Origin: Bradyrhizobium diazoefficiens
Lineage (GTDB): Bacteria; Pseudomonadota; Alphaproteobacteria; Rhizobiales; Xanthobacteraceae
Assembly (NCBI RefSeq): GCF_016612535.1
Contig: NZ_JAENXS010000002.1
Location: forward strand, 1,550,001 to 1,614,000
Length of the DNA: 64,000 bases
Direction of reading: 5' to 3'
Made by a program: the position numbers and the translations under genes. This document shows positions 24,763-34,984 of this stretch, in pieces (within the stretch, counting starts at the first letter, position 1; each line of letters begins with the position of its first letter). The notes beneath the pieces are model-generated. The model was not told the origin of the DNA. It saw only the letters and a list, made by a program, of their open reading frames with translations, and did not search any database.

Positions 24763-27706
24763 ACACGCGCCGCACCTCGCTTTGTGTCTCCTTCACCCGC
24801 GCCTCCAGTGACGAGAAGTCCGGCGCATCGCCGGCGCGCGCCATCACGCGCTGCAGGTCGGTGCCCGCCGTTTCCGGCTTGAAGCGGTCGCTGACGCAGA
24901 GCCGCAGGATCTGCGTCAGATCATGATAGAGCCGCGCTGCCGCGCGCAATATCTCCAATTCTGACTGCGGGAGCACGCCGAGCCTGGTGGCGTTCTCCAG
25001 CACCTGCACGGTGCTGACGTCGAGGATCGCCGGCTTGTCATGCGCGTGCACGAGCTGGAGATATTGCGCGATGAAATCGATATCGACCGTGCCGCCGGCG
25101 GCGTATTTGAGATCCCAATAGTCGGTCTCGCCCTTCTCCTGCGCGATTGCACGGCGCATGTCGGCGACGTCGTTGGCGGTGATCCCGGGGTCGCGGCGGC
25201 GGGTCAGAACCTCGCGGATGATGTCCTCGATCCGCGCGCGAAACGCGTCCGATGCCGACACGACCCGCGCGCGCGTCAGGGCCATGTGCTCCCAGGTCCA
25301 GGCCTCGTTGGCCTGGTAGCCCGCGAAGGACACGAGGCTCGATGCCACCGGACCCGCGCGCCCCGAGGGCCGCAATCGCATGTCGATCTCGTAGAGCACG
25401 CCGTAATTGGTGCGGGTCGTGAAGGCGCTGATCAAGCGCTGGGTGAAGCGGGCGAAGTAATGCGCGCCCTGGAGCGACTTCTCGCCGTCGGAGTCCGGAT
25501 TGTCGCTGTCGAAATCGTAGAGCAGGATCAAATCGAGATCCGAGGACGCCGTCATCTCGCGGCTGCCGAGCCGGCCCATCGCGATGATCGCGGTCTCCTG
25601 CCCCTTGATCCGCCCGTGCTGAGCGGCAAAGCGATCGGCGACGAGGCCGTGAACGGTATGGACAATGCCCTCGGCAACGTCGGCAAAGGCCGTGCTCGCC
25701 TGCTGCGCCGAGACGGTGCCGGACAGGATACGCGTGCCGATCAGGAACAGGCTCTCCTGCCCGAACAGGCGCAGGCGGTCGAGAAATTCCTCGTAGGAGC
25801 CCGCATCCTGCACCGTGGCCGCAAGCCGCGCCGACAATTCCCGCTTGTCGGGCATCGCGCCGAAGAAGCGCGGATCGATTAGGCCGTCCATGAGCTGCGG
25901 CTTCCGCGCCAGCATCTCGCCGAGCCGTGGTGCGGCGCCCAGCACCAACGCCACGAGAGCGACGAGGTCGCGGTTCTGGCCGAGCAGCGTGATCAGGCGC
26001 CCGCCGCGTTGAAGCGCGCCGAGAAAATGATCGAACGCCACCACCGCGCGATCCGGCTCCTCGGCATGTGCGAGGCCGTCGATCAGAGACGGCACGAACT
26101 CGACAAAGGCGCTCCGCGTCTGCTCGTTGCGGAAAACACGGTAGTCGCCGGTGATCCAGTCGCGAACGGTCTGCGCAACGGCAGCAGGCTTCTTGAAGCC
26201 GAGCGTCGTCAGGTGCTGCAACAGGCGCGGATCGTGGGGGCCGGCGCGGTAGTCGACGGCCGGCAGCTTGGCCGTGCCGGTCGGATCGTCACCCTCGAAC
26301 AGCTTTTCGTAGTGCCCTTGGACGATCTCGAGCTGGCGCAACAGATCGCGCGCGAAGGTCTCGCGGCTGCCATAGCCGAAGAACCAGGCGAAGCGTTCGA
26401 CCGCCTCCTTGTCTTCGGGCAGCGCATGAGTCTGCTCATCGGCGATCATCTGGAGACGATGCTCGACCCGGCGCAGGAATATATACGCGACAGTCAGCTC
26501 GTCGCGCGCCGCGGAGGTGATCCAGTTGCTGGACGCAAGGATGTCGAGCGCGGCAAGCGTCGGCCGCACCCGCAATTCCGGGTGGCGGCCGCCGGCGATC
26601 AGCTGCTGGGTCTGGGCGAAGAACTCGATCTCGCGGATACCGCCGCGGCCGACCTTGACGTTATGCCCCTCGACCGCGATTTCGCTCTGGCCGCGATAGG
26701 TCTGCATCTGCCGCTTCATGTCGTGCACATCGGCAAGGGCTGCAAAATCAAGATGCTTGCGCCAGACGAAGGGCGCGATCTCGGCGAGCAGCGCCTCACC
26801 TGCGCTGGCGTCACCCGCGCAGGCGCGCGCCTTGATCATCGCGGCACGCTCCCAGGTGCGCCCCTCCCGCTCGTAGTAATGCAGCGCGGCGTCGCGCGAG
26901 ATCGCGACTTGTGTCGAGGACGGATCGGGTCGCAACCGCAGATCGACGCGGAAGACGTAGCCGTCGTAGGTGCGCTGCTGGAGAATGCGCGCCATCGCCT
27001 GCGTCACCCGGACGAAGAACGGCTGCGGCTCGATATCGGGCGCAAGCGTGGTGTTGTCGGGATCGAAGAACACGATGAGGTCGATGTCGCTGGAATAGTT
27101 CAGCTCGCCCGCCCCCATCTTGCCCATCGCGAGCACGATCAGCCCGCAGCCCTCCTCCGGAGCCTCGGGATCGAGTGGCACGATCTTGCCGCGTGCGGCT
27201 TCCTGCCGCAGCAGATACTGGAGCGCCGCCTGCACCGAGGAGACGGCGAGGTCGGTCAACGCCGCCGTCACCCGCATCACCGGCCAGACCCCGCCGATGT
27301 CGCACAGCGCGATCAGGAGCGCCGCCTCCGCTTTCATGCGGCGAAGCAGCCGCATCACCTCGGCCTCGTCGCCTGCCACGAGCACCGCGCCCCTCGCCTC
27401 CGCGATCAGCGCGGCGAGATGCGCGCCCGGTTCGCATTCGAGCAGCCGGATCAGGCGCAGCGGATCGGCGCGCACCAGATCGAACAAATAGGGCGAGAAT
27501 TCCGCGATTCCAGCGAGGATATTCCGGGCGAAGGGATGGACCAACAAGGCTTCCAGACGGGCTGATTGTGCCGGCTCGAGCTCGGCCAGCCAGTTGTCCA
27601 GACGTCGTTCGTCGGTTGTGGAAGCGGCAATATGGGGAGCCTCCGCGAAGCGCGCGGCCAGGCTCTCACCATGCTTGTCCGCGTTTCCCGGCGCGGAGTG
27701 GTTCAT
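24728..27706 (-). CDS. glnE: Bifunctional glutamine synthetase adenylyltransferase/deadenylase
   Basis: This 992-residue enzyme adds and removes AMP on glutamine synthetase in response to PII and glutamine. It has two nucleotidyltransferase domains: GELNYSSDIDLI (about 200-211) in the N-terminal adenylyl-removing half, and a GSREMTASSDLDLILL motif near residue 720 in the adenylyl-transferase half. Both keep the G-S-x(n)-S-D-x-D metal motif. It is the last gene of a leftward run; its ATG overlaps the stop of the histidine kinase gene by 4 bp (ATGA). Confidence 0.95.
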   Translation of the reverse strand: MNHSAPGNADKHGESLAARFAEAPHIAASTTDERRLDNWLAELEPAQSARLEALLVHPFARNILAGIAEFSPYLFDLVRADPLRLIRLLECEPGAHLAALIAEARGAVLVAGDEAEVMRLLRRMKAEAALLIALCDIGGVWPVMRVTAALTDLAVSSVQAALQYLLRQEAARGKIVPLDPEAPEEGCGLIVLAMGKMGAGELNYSSDIDLIVFFDPDNTTLAPDIEPQPFFVRVTQAMARILQQRTYDGYVFRVDLRLRPDPSSTQVAISRDAALHYYEREGRTWERAAMIKARACAGDASAGEALLAEIAPFVWRKHLDFAALADVHDMKRQMQTYRGQSEIAVEGHNVKVGRGGIREIEFFAQTQQLIAGGRHPELRVRPTLAALDILASSNWITSAARDELTVAYIFLRRVEHRLQMIADEQTHALPEDKEAVERFAWFFGYGSRETFARDLLRQLEIVQGHYEKLFEGDDPTGTAKLPAVDYRAGPHDPRLLQHLTTLGFKKPAAVAQTVRDWITGDYRVFRNEQTRSAFVEFVPSLIDGLAHAEEPDRAVVAFDHFLGALQRGGRLITLLGQNRDLVALVALVLGAAPRLGEMLARKPQLMDGLIDPRFFGAMPDKRELSARLAATVQDAGSYEEFLDRLRLFGQESLFLIGTRILSGTVSAQQASTAFADVAEGIVHTVHGLVADRFAAQHGRIKGQETAIIAMGRLGSREMTASSDLDLILLYDFDSDNPDSDGEKSLQGAHYFARFTQRLISAFTTRTNYGVLYEIDMRLRPSGRAGPVASSLVSFAGYQANEAWTWEHMALTRARVVSASDAFRARIEDIIREVLTRRRDPGITANDVADMRRAIAQEKGETDYWDLKYAAGGTVDIDFIAQYLQLVHAHDKPAILDVSTVQVLENATRLGVLPQSELEILRAAARLYHDLTQILRLCVSDRFKPETAGTDLQRVMARAGDAPDFSSLEARVKETQSEVRRVFSALLEGKSPA

Positions 27707-29163
27707 GCCACCTTCTGTGGCACATCCGGTATTGGAGGAGCAACCCTGTCGCCGGCACCCACGCGCACCGGCAGCAGCAGCGTGGCGACGAGACCGGGCT
27801 GGGCATCGCCCAGCCGCAATTCGCCGCCATGCAGTGTGGCGACGGCGGACGCGAGGCTGAGGCCGAGGCCGGAGCCCGGCATGGTGCGGCTCGCCTCCAG
27901 CCTGACGAATCGCTCGACGACGTGCTTGCGATCGGCTTCGGGGATTCCGGGACCGCGGTCGGCGACACTGAGCAGCACCTGGTCGCCCTCGCGCTTCGCC
28001 TCGATCGTAATCTGCCGGACGTCCATGCTGACGACAGTTCCCGCCGACTGCGCGGCCGGCTTGCCGTATTTGATCGCGTTCTCGACGAGATTGGCGAGCG
28101 CCTGGCTGATCAATTCGCGATTGCCGTGCACGGGCGCGGCTTGCGTCTTGACCTTCAAGGTCATGCCGTCGTCTTCGGCCAGCGGCTCGTAGAGTTCGTG
28201 AATGCCGTTGGCGACATCGGCCGCGTCGAAATCATCCATGTTGCCGCGCGCCTGACCGGATTCCGCGCGCGCGATCATCAGAAGCGCGTTGAAGGTGCGA
28301 ATCAGTCCGTCGGATTCTTCGATGGTCCGCTCCAGCGCGGCGCGGTAATCGGCCTCGCAGCCCGATCTCGCCAGCGCTTCCTCGGCGCGGTTGCGCAAGC
28401 GCGTCAGCGGCGTCTTGAGGTCGTGGGCGATGTTGTCGGAGACCTCCTTCAACCCCGCCATCAGCGCCTCGATCCGCTCCAGCATAGCATTGAGATTTTC
28501 GGCGAGGCGGTCGAGCTCGTCGCCGCTACGCCCGACCGGCAGGCGTTCGCTGAGATCGCCGGTCATGATGCGATGGGCCGTGCCGGACATCGCGTCGATG
28601 CGCGTCAGCACCCTGCGCGCAACGAAAACGCCGCCGCCGAGACCGAGCACCACGACGATCAGGACCGACCATTGTGCCGCCTTGGCCACGATGCCGAACA
28701 ACCGCCGCCGCTCGGCGAGGTCACGGCCGATCAGCAACCGGAAGCCGTTTTCCAATTCGGTGACGCGCACCAGCGCACGATGATCGCGATCGTCGGCGTC
28801 CTCGATCCGCCTGTAGGCCGTCTCGGACCAGCCGCGCGTCGCCATCACGCCGGGCGCCAGCGAGCCGACATTGCCGGCAACCGCCTGTCCCGTCGGCGTG
28901 GTCACGAGATAGAGGTTCGCGCCCGGCCGCAGCGCCCGGTACTCGATCGTGCGCACGAGGCCGAACAAGCCCCGGCGGCCGTAGATCTCGGAGATCTCCG
29001 AGGTCTCGGCATTCACCGTCTGCGTGATTTCATCGGTGATCAGCCGCCGCGTATTCCAGGCGAAATAGGCGAGCAGCGAGGCCGCGAACATCGCAAACAG
29101 CAGCAGGTAGGCCAGCGTCAGCCGGAATGCCGTGGTGCGGACGAGTTTACCGAATGCCGTCAC
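27703..29163 (-). CDS. Membrane sensor histidine kinase (paired with the next-upstream regulator)
   Basis: The 486-residue kinase has helices near residues 11-35 and 165-185 flanking a periplasmic domain of about 130 residues. A HAMP linker (RRVLTRIDAMSGTAHRIMTGDL) follows, then HisKA with SDNIAHDLKTPLTRLRNR, and an ATPase domain with NLVENAIKYG, DRGPGIP and GSGLGLSLA. The start overlaps the end of the response regulator gene by 17 bp, so the two are translationally coupled. This kinase/regulator pair between degP and glnE is a conserved alphaproteobacterial arrangement; an envelope-stress role is inferred from the protease neighbour. Confidence 0.9.
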   Translation of the reverse strand: MTAFGKLVRTTAFRLTLAYLLLFAMFAASLLAYFAWNTRRLITDEITQTVNAETSEISEIYGRRGLFGLVRTIEYRALRPGANLYLVTTPTGQAVAGNVGSLAPGVMATRGWSETAYRRIEDADDRDHRALVRVTELENGFRLLIGRDLAERRRLFGIVAKAAQWSVLIVVVLGLGGGVFVARRVLTRIDAMSGTAHRIMTGDLSERLPVGRSGDELDRLAENLNAMLERIEALMAGLKEVSDNIAHDLKTPLTRLRNRAEEALARSGCEADYRAALERTIEESDGLIRTFNALLMIARAESGQARGNMDDFDAADVANGIHELYEPLAEDDGMTLKVKTQAAPVHGNRELISQALANLVENAIKYGKPAAQSAGTVVSMDVRQITIEAKREGDQVLLSVADRGPGIPEADRKHVVERFVRLEASRTMPGSGLGLSLASAVATLHGGELRLGDAQPGLVATLLLPVRVGAGDRVAPPIPDVPQKVA

Positions 29164-29827
29164 GGATCATATACCCGGCGCCGCGGATCGTGTGCAGCAG
29201 CGGCCGCTCGAAGCCCTTGTCGATCTTGGAGCGCAGCCGCGAAATGTGCACGTCAATCACGTTGGTCTGCGGATCGAAATGGTAGTCCCAGACGTTTTCC
29301 AGCAGCATGGTGCGCGTCACCACCTGGCCGGCATGCTTCATCAAATATTCGAGCAAGCGGAATTCGCGCGGCTGCAGCGTCAGTTCGTCCTTGCCGCGCG
29401 CGACGCGGTGGGACAGCCGGTCGAGCTCGAGGTCGCCGACACGGTAGAGCGTATCCTCGGCCGGGCCACCGCGGCGGCGCGACAGCACCTCGACGCGCGC
29501 CAGCAGCTCGGCAAAGGAATAGGGTTTTGGCAGATAGTCGTCGCCGCCGGCGCGCAGGCCCTTGATGCGGTCATCGACCTGTCCGAGCGCGGAGAGAATC
29601 AGCACCGGCGTCGAATCGTCCTTGTCGCGGAGCGCGCCGATCAGCGCCAGCCCGTCGCGCTTGGGCAGCATGCGGTCGACCACCAGCACGTCGTAATCGC
29701 CGCTCTCGGCCATGGAAAGGCCTTCCTCGCCGTCGCTGGCGTGGTCGGCAATGTGACCGACCTCGCGAAACGCCTTCACGAGATAATCGGCGGATTCGCG
29801 GTCGTCTTCGATGATGAGGAGGCGCAT
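29147..29827 (-). CDS. OmpR/PhoB-family response regulator
   Basis: The start is set at the Met of MRLLIIEDDRESADYL (29827), giving 226 residues; in-frame Met codons up to 29896 would add residues not typical of the family. The receiver domain holds the acidic pair near residue 8, the phospho-acceptor Asp in VLVVDRMLPKRDG and Lys in PKPYSFAELL. The C-terminal winged helix (about 128-224) ends with IDVHISRLRSKID and the GAGYMI hairpin. It is the DNA-binding partner of the overlapping kinase. Confidence 0.9.
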   Translation of the reverse strand: MRLLIIEDDRESADYLVKAFREVGHIADHASDGEEGLSMAESGDYDVLVVDRMLPKRDGLALIGALRDKDDSTPVLILSALGQVDDRIKGLRAGGDDYLPKPYSFAELLARVEVLSRRRGGPAEDTLYRVGDLELDRLSHRVARGKDELTLQPREFRLLEYLMKHAGQVVTRTMLLENVWDYHFDPQTNVIDVHISRLRSKIDKGFERPLLHTIRGAGYMIRDGIR

Positions 29828-30129
29828 CGTGCGGTCGGCGGCGGTCAAGGAGGTCAACCCTTCTATCAACATGGCGCGGGCAGCAATCGCATGCAAGCCG
29901 AGCGGGAGATTCTTAGGCCGATAAACATTGGGCCGACAAAGAAAGGCGGGCGGTGAAGCTGGGGGGACCTCACCGCCCTAGGCCTTCCGACGGAGGGGGG
30001 CGTAATTCCACCGGAAGGTAGCTGTGGGGAGCGAACGTTACGCTGCTCCCCGGAAGGGCGTCGGCGGCGGGGGCGACTGATGCCGGTGACACCCTTCATC
30101 TCGTCAGTTTCCCGAGGCCTAGCCCTTGC
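29828..30129. other. Structured 302-bp gap between degP and the response regulator
   Basis: No ORF is convincing. Three inverted pairs are visible: GGGCGGTGA (29948-29956) with TCACCGCCC (29970-29978); CCTTCCG (29983-29989) with CGGAAGG (30012-30018); and GGGGAGC (30026-30032) with GCTCCCC (30045-30051). These could terminate degP or partly insulate the regulator gene, but no T-run follows on the minus strand. Confidence 0.55.
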
Positions 30130-31707
30130 CTAACCCTTGGCGATGGGCACGGCGACGAAGCGCGACTGGCCGCCGCTCTTCACGCGCATCAGGACGCTGT
30201 TCTTGTTGTCGGTCCGCGCCGCGGTGATGGCGTCGCGGACTTCGCCGGCGGTGCTCACGCTCTTGCCGCCGACTTCGAGAATCACGTCGCCTTCCTTGAA
30301 GCCGCGTTCGGCCGCAGCACTCTTCGGATCGACCTCGGTGACCACGACGCCGTCCTTGCCGGCGCCGGCCACGGAGTTAGCAGGCGCAACCGTCATGCCG
30401 AGCTTCGGCACATCGGTGCCCTTGTTCACACCCTTGCCGCTGTCGTTATCGGTGTCGGCCTTGGCCTCGACCGTGTTCGGCAACTGGCCAAGCGTCATGT
30501 TCACGACCTTGTCCTGGCCCTTGTGCAGCACGTTAAGCTTCACGGTGGCGCCAGGCGCCATGCCGCCGATGGTGCGGGCAAGCTCACGGGCGTCCTTGAC
30601 GGATTCGCCGTTGACCGACGTGATGACGTCGCCGGATTCGATGCCGGCCTTGGCCGCCGGACCGTCCTTCTGCGGCTCGGCCACCAGCGCGCCTTCGGCC
30701 TTCTTCATGCCGAGGCTGTCGGCGATGTCGGCCGTGACGGGCTGGATCTGCACGCCGATCCAGCCGCGGCTGACCGAACCCTTGTCCTTGAGTTGGGCGA
30801 CCACACTCTTCACGGTGTTGGCGGGGATCGAGAACGCGATGCCGACGCTGCCGCCGGAGGGCGAATAGATCGCGGTGTTGACGCCCATCACCTCGCCGTC
30901 GGTATTGAAGGCCGGACCGCCGGAATTGCCCTTGTTCACGGGCGCGTCGATCTGGATGAAATCGTCATACGGGCCGTTGCCGATGTCGCGGCCGCTGGCC
31001 GAGACGATGCCGGCGGTCACGGTGCCGCCGAGACCGAAGGGGTTGCCGACCGCGAGCACCCAGTCGCCGATCCGCGGCTTGCCGTCGGCAAGCTTGGCGA
31101 ACGGGAAGTTGGAGCCGCCCTCGACCTTGATTAGAGCGAGATCGGTGCGCTGGTCGGTGCCGATCACCTTGGCACTGTAGGTCTTGCCTTCGTCGGTCGT
31201 GACCTCGACCTTGTCGGCACCGTCGACCACGTGGTTGTTGGTCACGGCATAGCCGTCGGCCGAGATGAAGAAGCCGGAGCCCTGGCCCTGCACGATGCGG
31301 CCACGACCGCCCTTCAGGCCCGGGAATCCATCCGGACCGCCGAAGCGGCGGAAGAAGCGCTCCATCGGCGAACCCGGCTGGAACGGCGAGGCGGAATCAT
31401 CGCCGTCGTCGTTGCTCGCAACCTTCTCCTTGATGTTGACCTTCACCGAGATCACCGAGGGCTTCACCCGCTCGACGATGTCGGCGAAACCGATCGGGCG
31501 CTCGACCTTGCGGACCTCGTTGTTGACCTGGGCATGCGCCGGGCTCGAGAACAGGTCGGCGGGCGACGTCGACGGACTGAAGCCGTGGACGGCAATGCCG
31601 AGACCGGCGACGACCGAGGCCATCAGCGCGATTCTGCGGGCGGAAAACACGGAACGGCGCGGCTGCCGGTAGGACGGAAGATTCGTGAGATCGGGACGGT
31701 CGGTCAT
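30130..31707 (-). CDS. degP: Do-family serine endopeptidase (DegP/HtrA-like)
   Basis: From the ATG at 31707 (GGAG upstream) the protein is 525 residues; an upstream ATG at 31737 would add 10. A membrane anchor or signal sequence lies near residues 23-45. The trypsin-like domain carries His159 (NNHVV), Asp189 (RTDLALIK) and Ser262 (GNSGGP). Two PDZ domains follow (about 300-390 and 420-520). Do proteases degrade or refold damaged periplasmic proteins. It lies between the cytochrome c maturation genes and a two-component pair, an order conserved in rhizobia. Confidence 0.93.
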   Translation of the reverse strand: MTDRPDLTNLPSYRQPRRSVFSARRIALMASVVAGLGIAVHGFSPSTSPADLFSSPAHAQVNNEVRKVERPIGFADIVERVKPSVISVKVNIKEKVASNDDGDDSASPFQPGSPMERFFRRFGGPDGFPGLKGGRGRIVQGQGSGFFISADGYAVTNNHVVDGADKVEVTTDEGKTYSAKVIGTDQRTDLALIKVEGGSNFPFAKLADGKPRIGDWVLAVGNPFGLGGTVTAGIVSASGRDIGNGPYDDFIQIDAPVNKGNSGGPAFNTDGEVMGVNTAIYSPSGGSVGIAFSIPANTVKSVVAQLKDKGSVSRGWIGVQIQPVTADIADSLGMKKAEGALVAEPQKDGPAAKAGIESGDVITSVNGESVKDARELARTIGGMAPGATVKLNVLHKGQDKVVNMTLGQLPNTVEAKADTDNDSGKGVNKGTDVPKLGMTVAPANSVAGAGKDGVVVTEVDPKSAAAERGFKEGDVILEVGGKSVSTAGEVRDAITAARTDNKNSVLMRVKSGGQSRFVAVPIAKG

Positions 31708-31935
31708 GCAGGGTGTCTCCAGGGCCTTGAAATCCATTTGGTGCCTGATGACGGCACCTTACGGACCTGAAGATGGGGACTTCCGCCTTACCGCGCGCTG
31801 GCTGGGGGGTTAAACTTTTGTAATGAAGGGCGCGAGCCGATGCGGCCGTTTACCGCAGGCGAAAAGGCGCGGTGTTACAGGAACTTAATAGAGTTCCAGC
31901 GACCGCCTCAAAGCGTCGAGCGGCGCCCTGCGAAG

Positions 31936-32418
31936 CTAGCGCGATGGGGTGGCGTCGTCGGATATCAGTGCCGCTAGCCGCGCCTCTTCGTCCGGCGTGA
32001 GCGGCGGCGCAGCCAGGTCTGCACCACTCCGCGCGCGGCGGTTTTGCCGCCACAGCGCAAAGCCGCCCCCAGCGAGCAAAAGCGGCGCGAGCAGCCACAA
32101 CAGCAAGGTCTGGCGTTCGAAGCGCGGCTTCAGCAGCACGAACTCGCCGTAACGCGCGACCAGGAAATCGAGCACCTGTGAATTGCTGTCGCCCGCCGCG
32201 ATCCGCTCGCGCACCAGGAGCCGCAGGTCGCGCGCGAGCGGCGCGTCGGAATCGTCGATCGACTGGTTCTGGCAGACCATGCAGCGCAGCTCGCGCGACA
32301 ATTCGCGCGCACGGGCTTCCTTCACGGGATCCGCCATGATCTCGTCGGGCTGCACGGCGTGCACCGCGGGCACGGCCAACAGCATGAGCGCAACGATCGC
32401 GGCCATCATCCGGCGCAT
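31936..32418 (-). CDS. ccmH: Cytochrome c maturation thiol reductase CcmH/CycL
   Basis: The 160-residue protein starts at the ATG at 32418, four bases after the ccmF stop. A signal sequence (about 1-21) precedes the conserved LRCMVCQNQSI, whose Cys46/Cys49 pair reduces the apocytochrome heme-binding disulfide. One membrane helix near residues 100-122 anchors it, with a short charged tail. It is the short CcmH type typical of alphaproteobacteria, where the TPR part is the separate CcmI. It is the last gene of the ccmIEFH run. Confidence 0.93.
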   Translation of the reverse strand: MRRMMAAIVALMLLAVPAVHAVQPDEIMADPVKEARARELSRELRCMVCQNQSIDDSDAPLARDLRLLVRERIAAGDSNSQVLDFLVARYGEFVLLKPRFERQTLLLWLLAPLLLAGGGFALWRQNRRARSGADLAAPPLTPDEEARLAALISDDATPSR

Positions 32419-32422
32419 TGGA

Positions 32423-34405
32423 TCACTCCGCCGGTTGCAGGCGCTGCTTGGCCCGCGCCGGTTTCGGCGCACCGACCCGCAGGCGCCGGTCGGACAGCGA
32501 CAGCATGCCTCCGAACGCCATCAGCACCGGTCCCCACCAGATCAACAGCACCAGCGGCTTGTGATAGATGCGCACGGCGATGGCGCCTTCGGCGGTGACG
32601 TCGCCGAGCGAGATGTAGAGCTGGCTCGCACCGCGGGTCAAAAGCGCAGCCTCAGTGGTGGAGGAGCCGCGCGTGGTGAAGCTGCGCTTCGACGGCGTCA
32701 TGACACTGAGAGCGTTGCCATCGCGGCTGACGTTGAATTGCGCGATCATTTCGCGGTAGTTCGGCCCCTGGCGCTCCAGCAGGCCGTCGAGCTTCAGATC
32801 ATATCCGGCGACCTGCGCAACGTCGTTCGGCTTCATCGTCGCGATATATTCGCTGTTCCAGGTGGTCTCGCAGACGATCCCGATCAGCGCGATGCCGAGA
32901 CCGGCATGCGCGAACACGCTGCCCCATGCCGAGCGCGGCAAGCCGCGGGCGCGATGCAGCGTCGTTGCGAACGGCAGGCGAAACAGGCCGGTCCTTTCGG
33001 CCAGATCCGTCATCGCCCCCGCGATGACGAAAACTCCAAGCCCGATCGCCAACGGCGCCAGCGCACTGCCGCCACGCGTCCACGCCCAGACGATGGCGAT
33101 CACGACGAGGCCGGCGACGCCCGCCGTCAGCAGGCGCTGGGTGACACCGAGCAGATCGCCGCGCTTCCACGACAGCATCGGCCCGAACGGCACGGCGAGC
33201 AGCAGCAGAACGAACAGCGGAACGAAGCTGAGATTATAGAACGGTGCCCCGACCGACATCTTGAAGTCGGCCAGCACTTCCATCGCCAGCGGATAAAGCG
33301 TTCCGAACAGCACGACCGCGCAGGCCACCGTCAGCAGCAGATTGTTCAGCACCAGCGCGCCCTCGCGCGAGATTGGCGCAAACAGACCGCCTTGCTTCAA
33401 CGACGTCGCGCGGCCCGCGAACAGCGACAGGCTGCCACCGATGAACAGGCAGAGGATCAGGAGGATGAACACGCCGCGGGTCGGATCGTTGGCGAAGGCG
33501 TGCACGGAGGTGATGACGCCCGATCGCACCAGGAAGGTGCCGAGCAGCGACAGCGAGAAGGTCAGGATCGAAAGAAGGATGGTCCAGACCTTCAGCGCGT
33601 TGCGCTTCTCCATCACCAGCGCCGAATGCAGCAGCGCCGTGCCGGCGAGCCACGGCATCAGCGAGGCGTTCTCGACCGGGTCCCAGAACCACCAGCCGCC
33701 CCAGCCGAGCTCGTAATAGGCCCAGTACGAGCCCATCGCGATGCCCAGCGTCAGGAATATCCAGGCGACCAGCGTCCACGGCCGCACCCAGCGCGCCCAG
33801 GCGGCATCGATCCGCCCCTCGAGCAGCGCGGCGATCGCGAAGGAGAACGAGATCGAGAAGCCGACATAGCCGAGATAGAGCATCGGCGGATGCACGGCGA
33901 GACCGATGTCCTGAAGCACCGGATTGAGATCGCGTCCCTCGATCGGCGGATTGACGATGCGCAGGAACGGATTCGAGGTCATCAGGATGAAGAGGTAGAA
34001 GGCGCTGGCAATCCAGGCCTGAACTGCGAGCACATGCGCACGCAACGACAGCGGCAGATTGTTGCCGAAGGCGGCAACGAGCCCGCCGAACAGCGCCAGG
34101 ATCGACACCCACAGCAGCATCGAGCCTTCATGGTTTCCCCACACGCCGGTGATCTTGTAGATCAACGGCTTCATGGAGTGGGAATTCTCGTAGACATTGG
34201 CGACGGAGAAATCCGAGTTCACGTGCAGCGTTACAAGCGCAAGGAACGAGGCGCCGACGAATAGAAGCTGTGCCAGCGCGGTGGAGCGCGCCACGTTCAT
34301 CAGCGCGGGATCGCGCAAGCGTGCGCCGATCAGCGGCACAGACGATTGGATCAGCGCCAGCGCGAGCGCCAGCACCAGTGCGTAATGTCCGGCTTCCGCG
34401 ATCAC
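32423..34405 (-). CDS. ccmF: Heme lyase subunit CcmF/CycK
   Basis: This 660-residue polytopic membrane protein has the tryptophan-rich WWD motif [20 protein letters not shown], which contacts heme presented by holo-Ccm[14 protein letters not shown] and other histidine-bearing periplasmic loops flank it. CcmF with CcmH/CcmI attaches heme to c-type apocytochromes. Its start overlaps the ccmE stop by 4 bp (ATGA). Confidence 0.95.
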   Translation of the reverse strand: MIAEAGHYALVLALALALIQSSVPLIGARLRDPALMNVARSTALAQLLFVGASFLALVTLHVNSDFSVANVYENSHSMKPLIYKITGVWGNHEGSMLLWVSILALFGGLVAAFGNNLPLSLRAHVLAVQAWIASAFYLFILMTSNPFLRIVNPPIEGRDLNPVLQDIGLAVHPPMLYLGYVGFSISFSFAIAALLEGRIDAAWARWVRPWTLVAWIFLTLGIAMGSYWAYYELGWGGWWFWDPVENASLMPWLAGTALLHSALVMEKRNALKVWTILLSILTFSLSLLGTFLVRSGVITSVHAFANDPTRGVFILLILCLFIGGSLSLFAGRATSLKQGGLFAPISREGALVLNNLLLTVACAVVLFGTLYPLAMEVLADFKMSVGAPFYNLSFVPLFVLLLLAVPFGPMLSWKRGDLLGVTQRLLTAGVAGLVVIAIVWAWTRGGSALAPLAIGLGVFVIAGAMTDLAERTGLFRLPFATTLHRARGLPRSAWGSVFAHAGLGIALIGIVCETTWNSEYIATMKPNDVAQVAGYDLKLDGLLERQGPNYREMIAQFNVSRDGNALSVMTPSKRSFTTRGSSTTEAALLTRGASQLYISLGDVTAEGAIAVRIYHKPLVLLIWWGPVLMAFGGMLSLSDRRLRVGAPKPARAKQRLQPAE

Positions 34406-34947
34406 CGCACCGCTCCCTGCGAATTGCCCTGCGCCGTCGTCGCCGCCGGCTTGATGCCATCAGAAGCCTTGGCGTTTTCAGAAGCCTTGGCGTTTTCAGA
34501 AGCCTTGGCGCCGTAATCGTCCTTCCAATGCCCTTGCTTCTTCAGGGCATCGGCGACGTCCTTGGGCATGTAGGTCTCGTCGTGCTTGGCCAGCACGGTG
34601 TCGGCCCTGAATACGCCCTTGGCATCGAGCGCGCCTTCGGCGACGATGCCCTGCCCTTCACGGAACAGATCGGGCAGGATGCCCTTGTAGGCGACAGGCA
34701 GCTTGGCGCCGCCGTCGGCGACTTCAAACGTCACGGCGAGATTGTCGCCGCGCTGGAGCGAGCCCGGCTGCACCAGCCCGCCGAGGCGAAAGCGCTTGCC
34801 GGGCGGGACGTGCTTCTCGGCAACCATGGTCGGGGTCGAGAAGAACACGATGGAATCGCGCAAGGCGTTGAGCACCAGCGCGGCCGCGAGCGCGAGCACG
34901 GCGAGCGATCCGCCGATGATGGTCATCCGTCGCTGCTTGCGCGTCAT
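34402..34947 (-). CDS. ccmE: Periplasmic heme chaperone CcmE/CycJ
   Basis: Start at [10 protein letters not shown] (34947), 181 residues; an in-frame Met at 34995 would overlap ccmI. One N-terminal membrane helix (about 9-29) anchors an OB-fold domain. [17 protein letters not shown] holds His122, which covalently binds heme, and Tyr126, an axial ligand. The C-terminal tail contains repeated KASENA units from an 18-bp tandem DNA repeat and is probably variable in length between strains. It delivers heme to CcmF. Confidence 0.93.
   Translation of the reverse strand: MTRKQRRMTIIGGSLAVLALAAALVLNALRDSIVFFSTPTMVAEKHVPPGKRFRLGGLVQPGSLQRGDNLAVTFEVADGGAKLPVAYKGILPDLFREGQGIVAEGALDAKGVFRADTVLAKHDETYMPKDVADALKKQGHWKDDYGAKASENAKASENAKASDGIKPAATTAQGNSQGAVR
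34461..34510. repeat. 18-bp tandem repeat inside ccmE
   Basis: CAGAAGCCTTGGCGTTTT occurs twice in tandem (34461-34478 and 34479-34496), followed by a 14-base partial copy. It keeps the reading frame and encodes the KASENA units of the CcmE tail. Confidence 0.9.
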
Positions 34948-34984
34948 GGCGTATCCATTCTCCGCTCGTCTCGTCCTATGTCCG

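Noticed and set aside
32183..34264. 693-codon open frame antisense to ccmF/ccmH
   Set aside because: Shadow frame of GC-rich DNA with Arg/Gln-rich, motif-free sequence.
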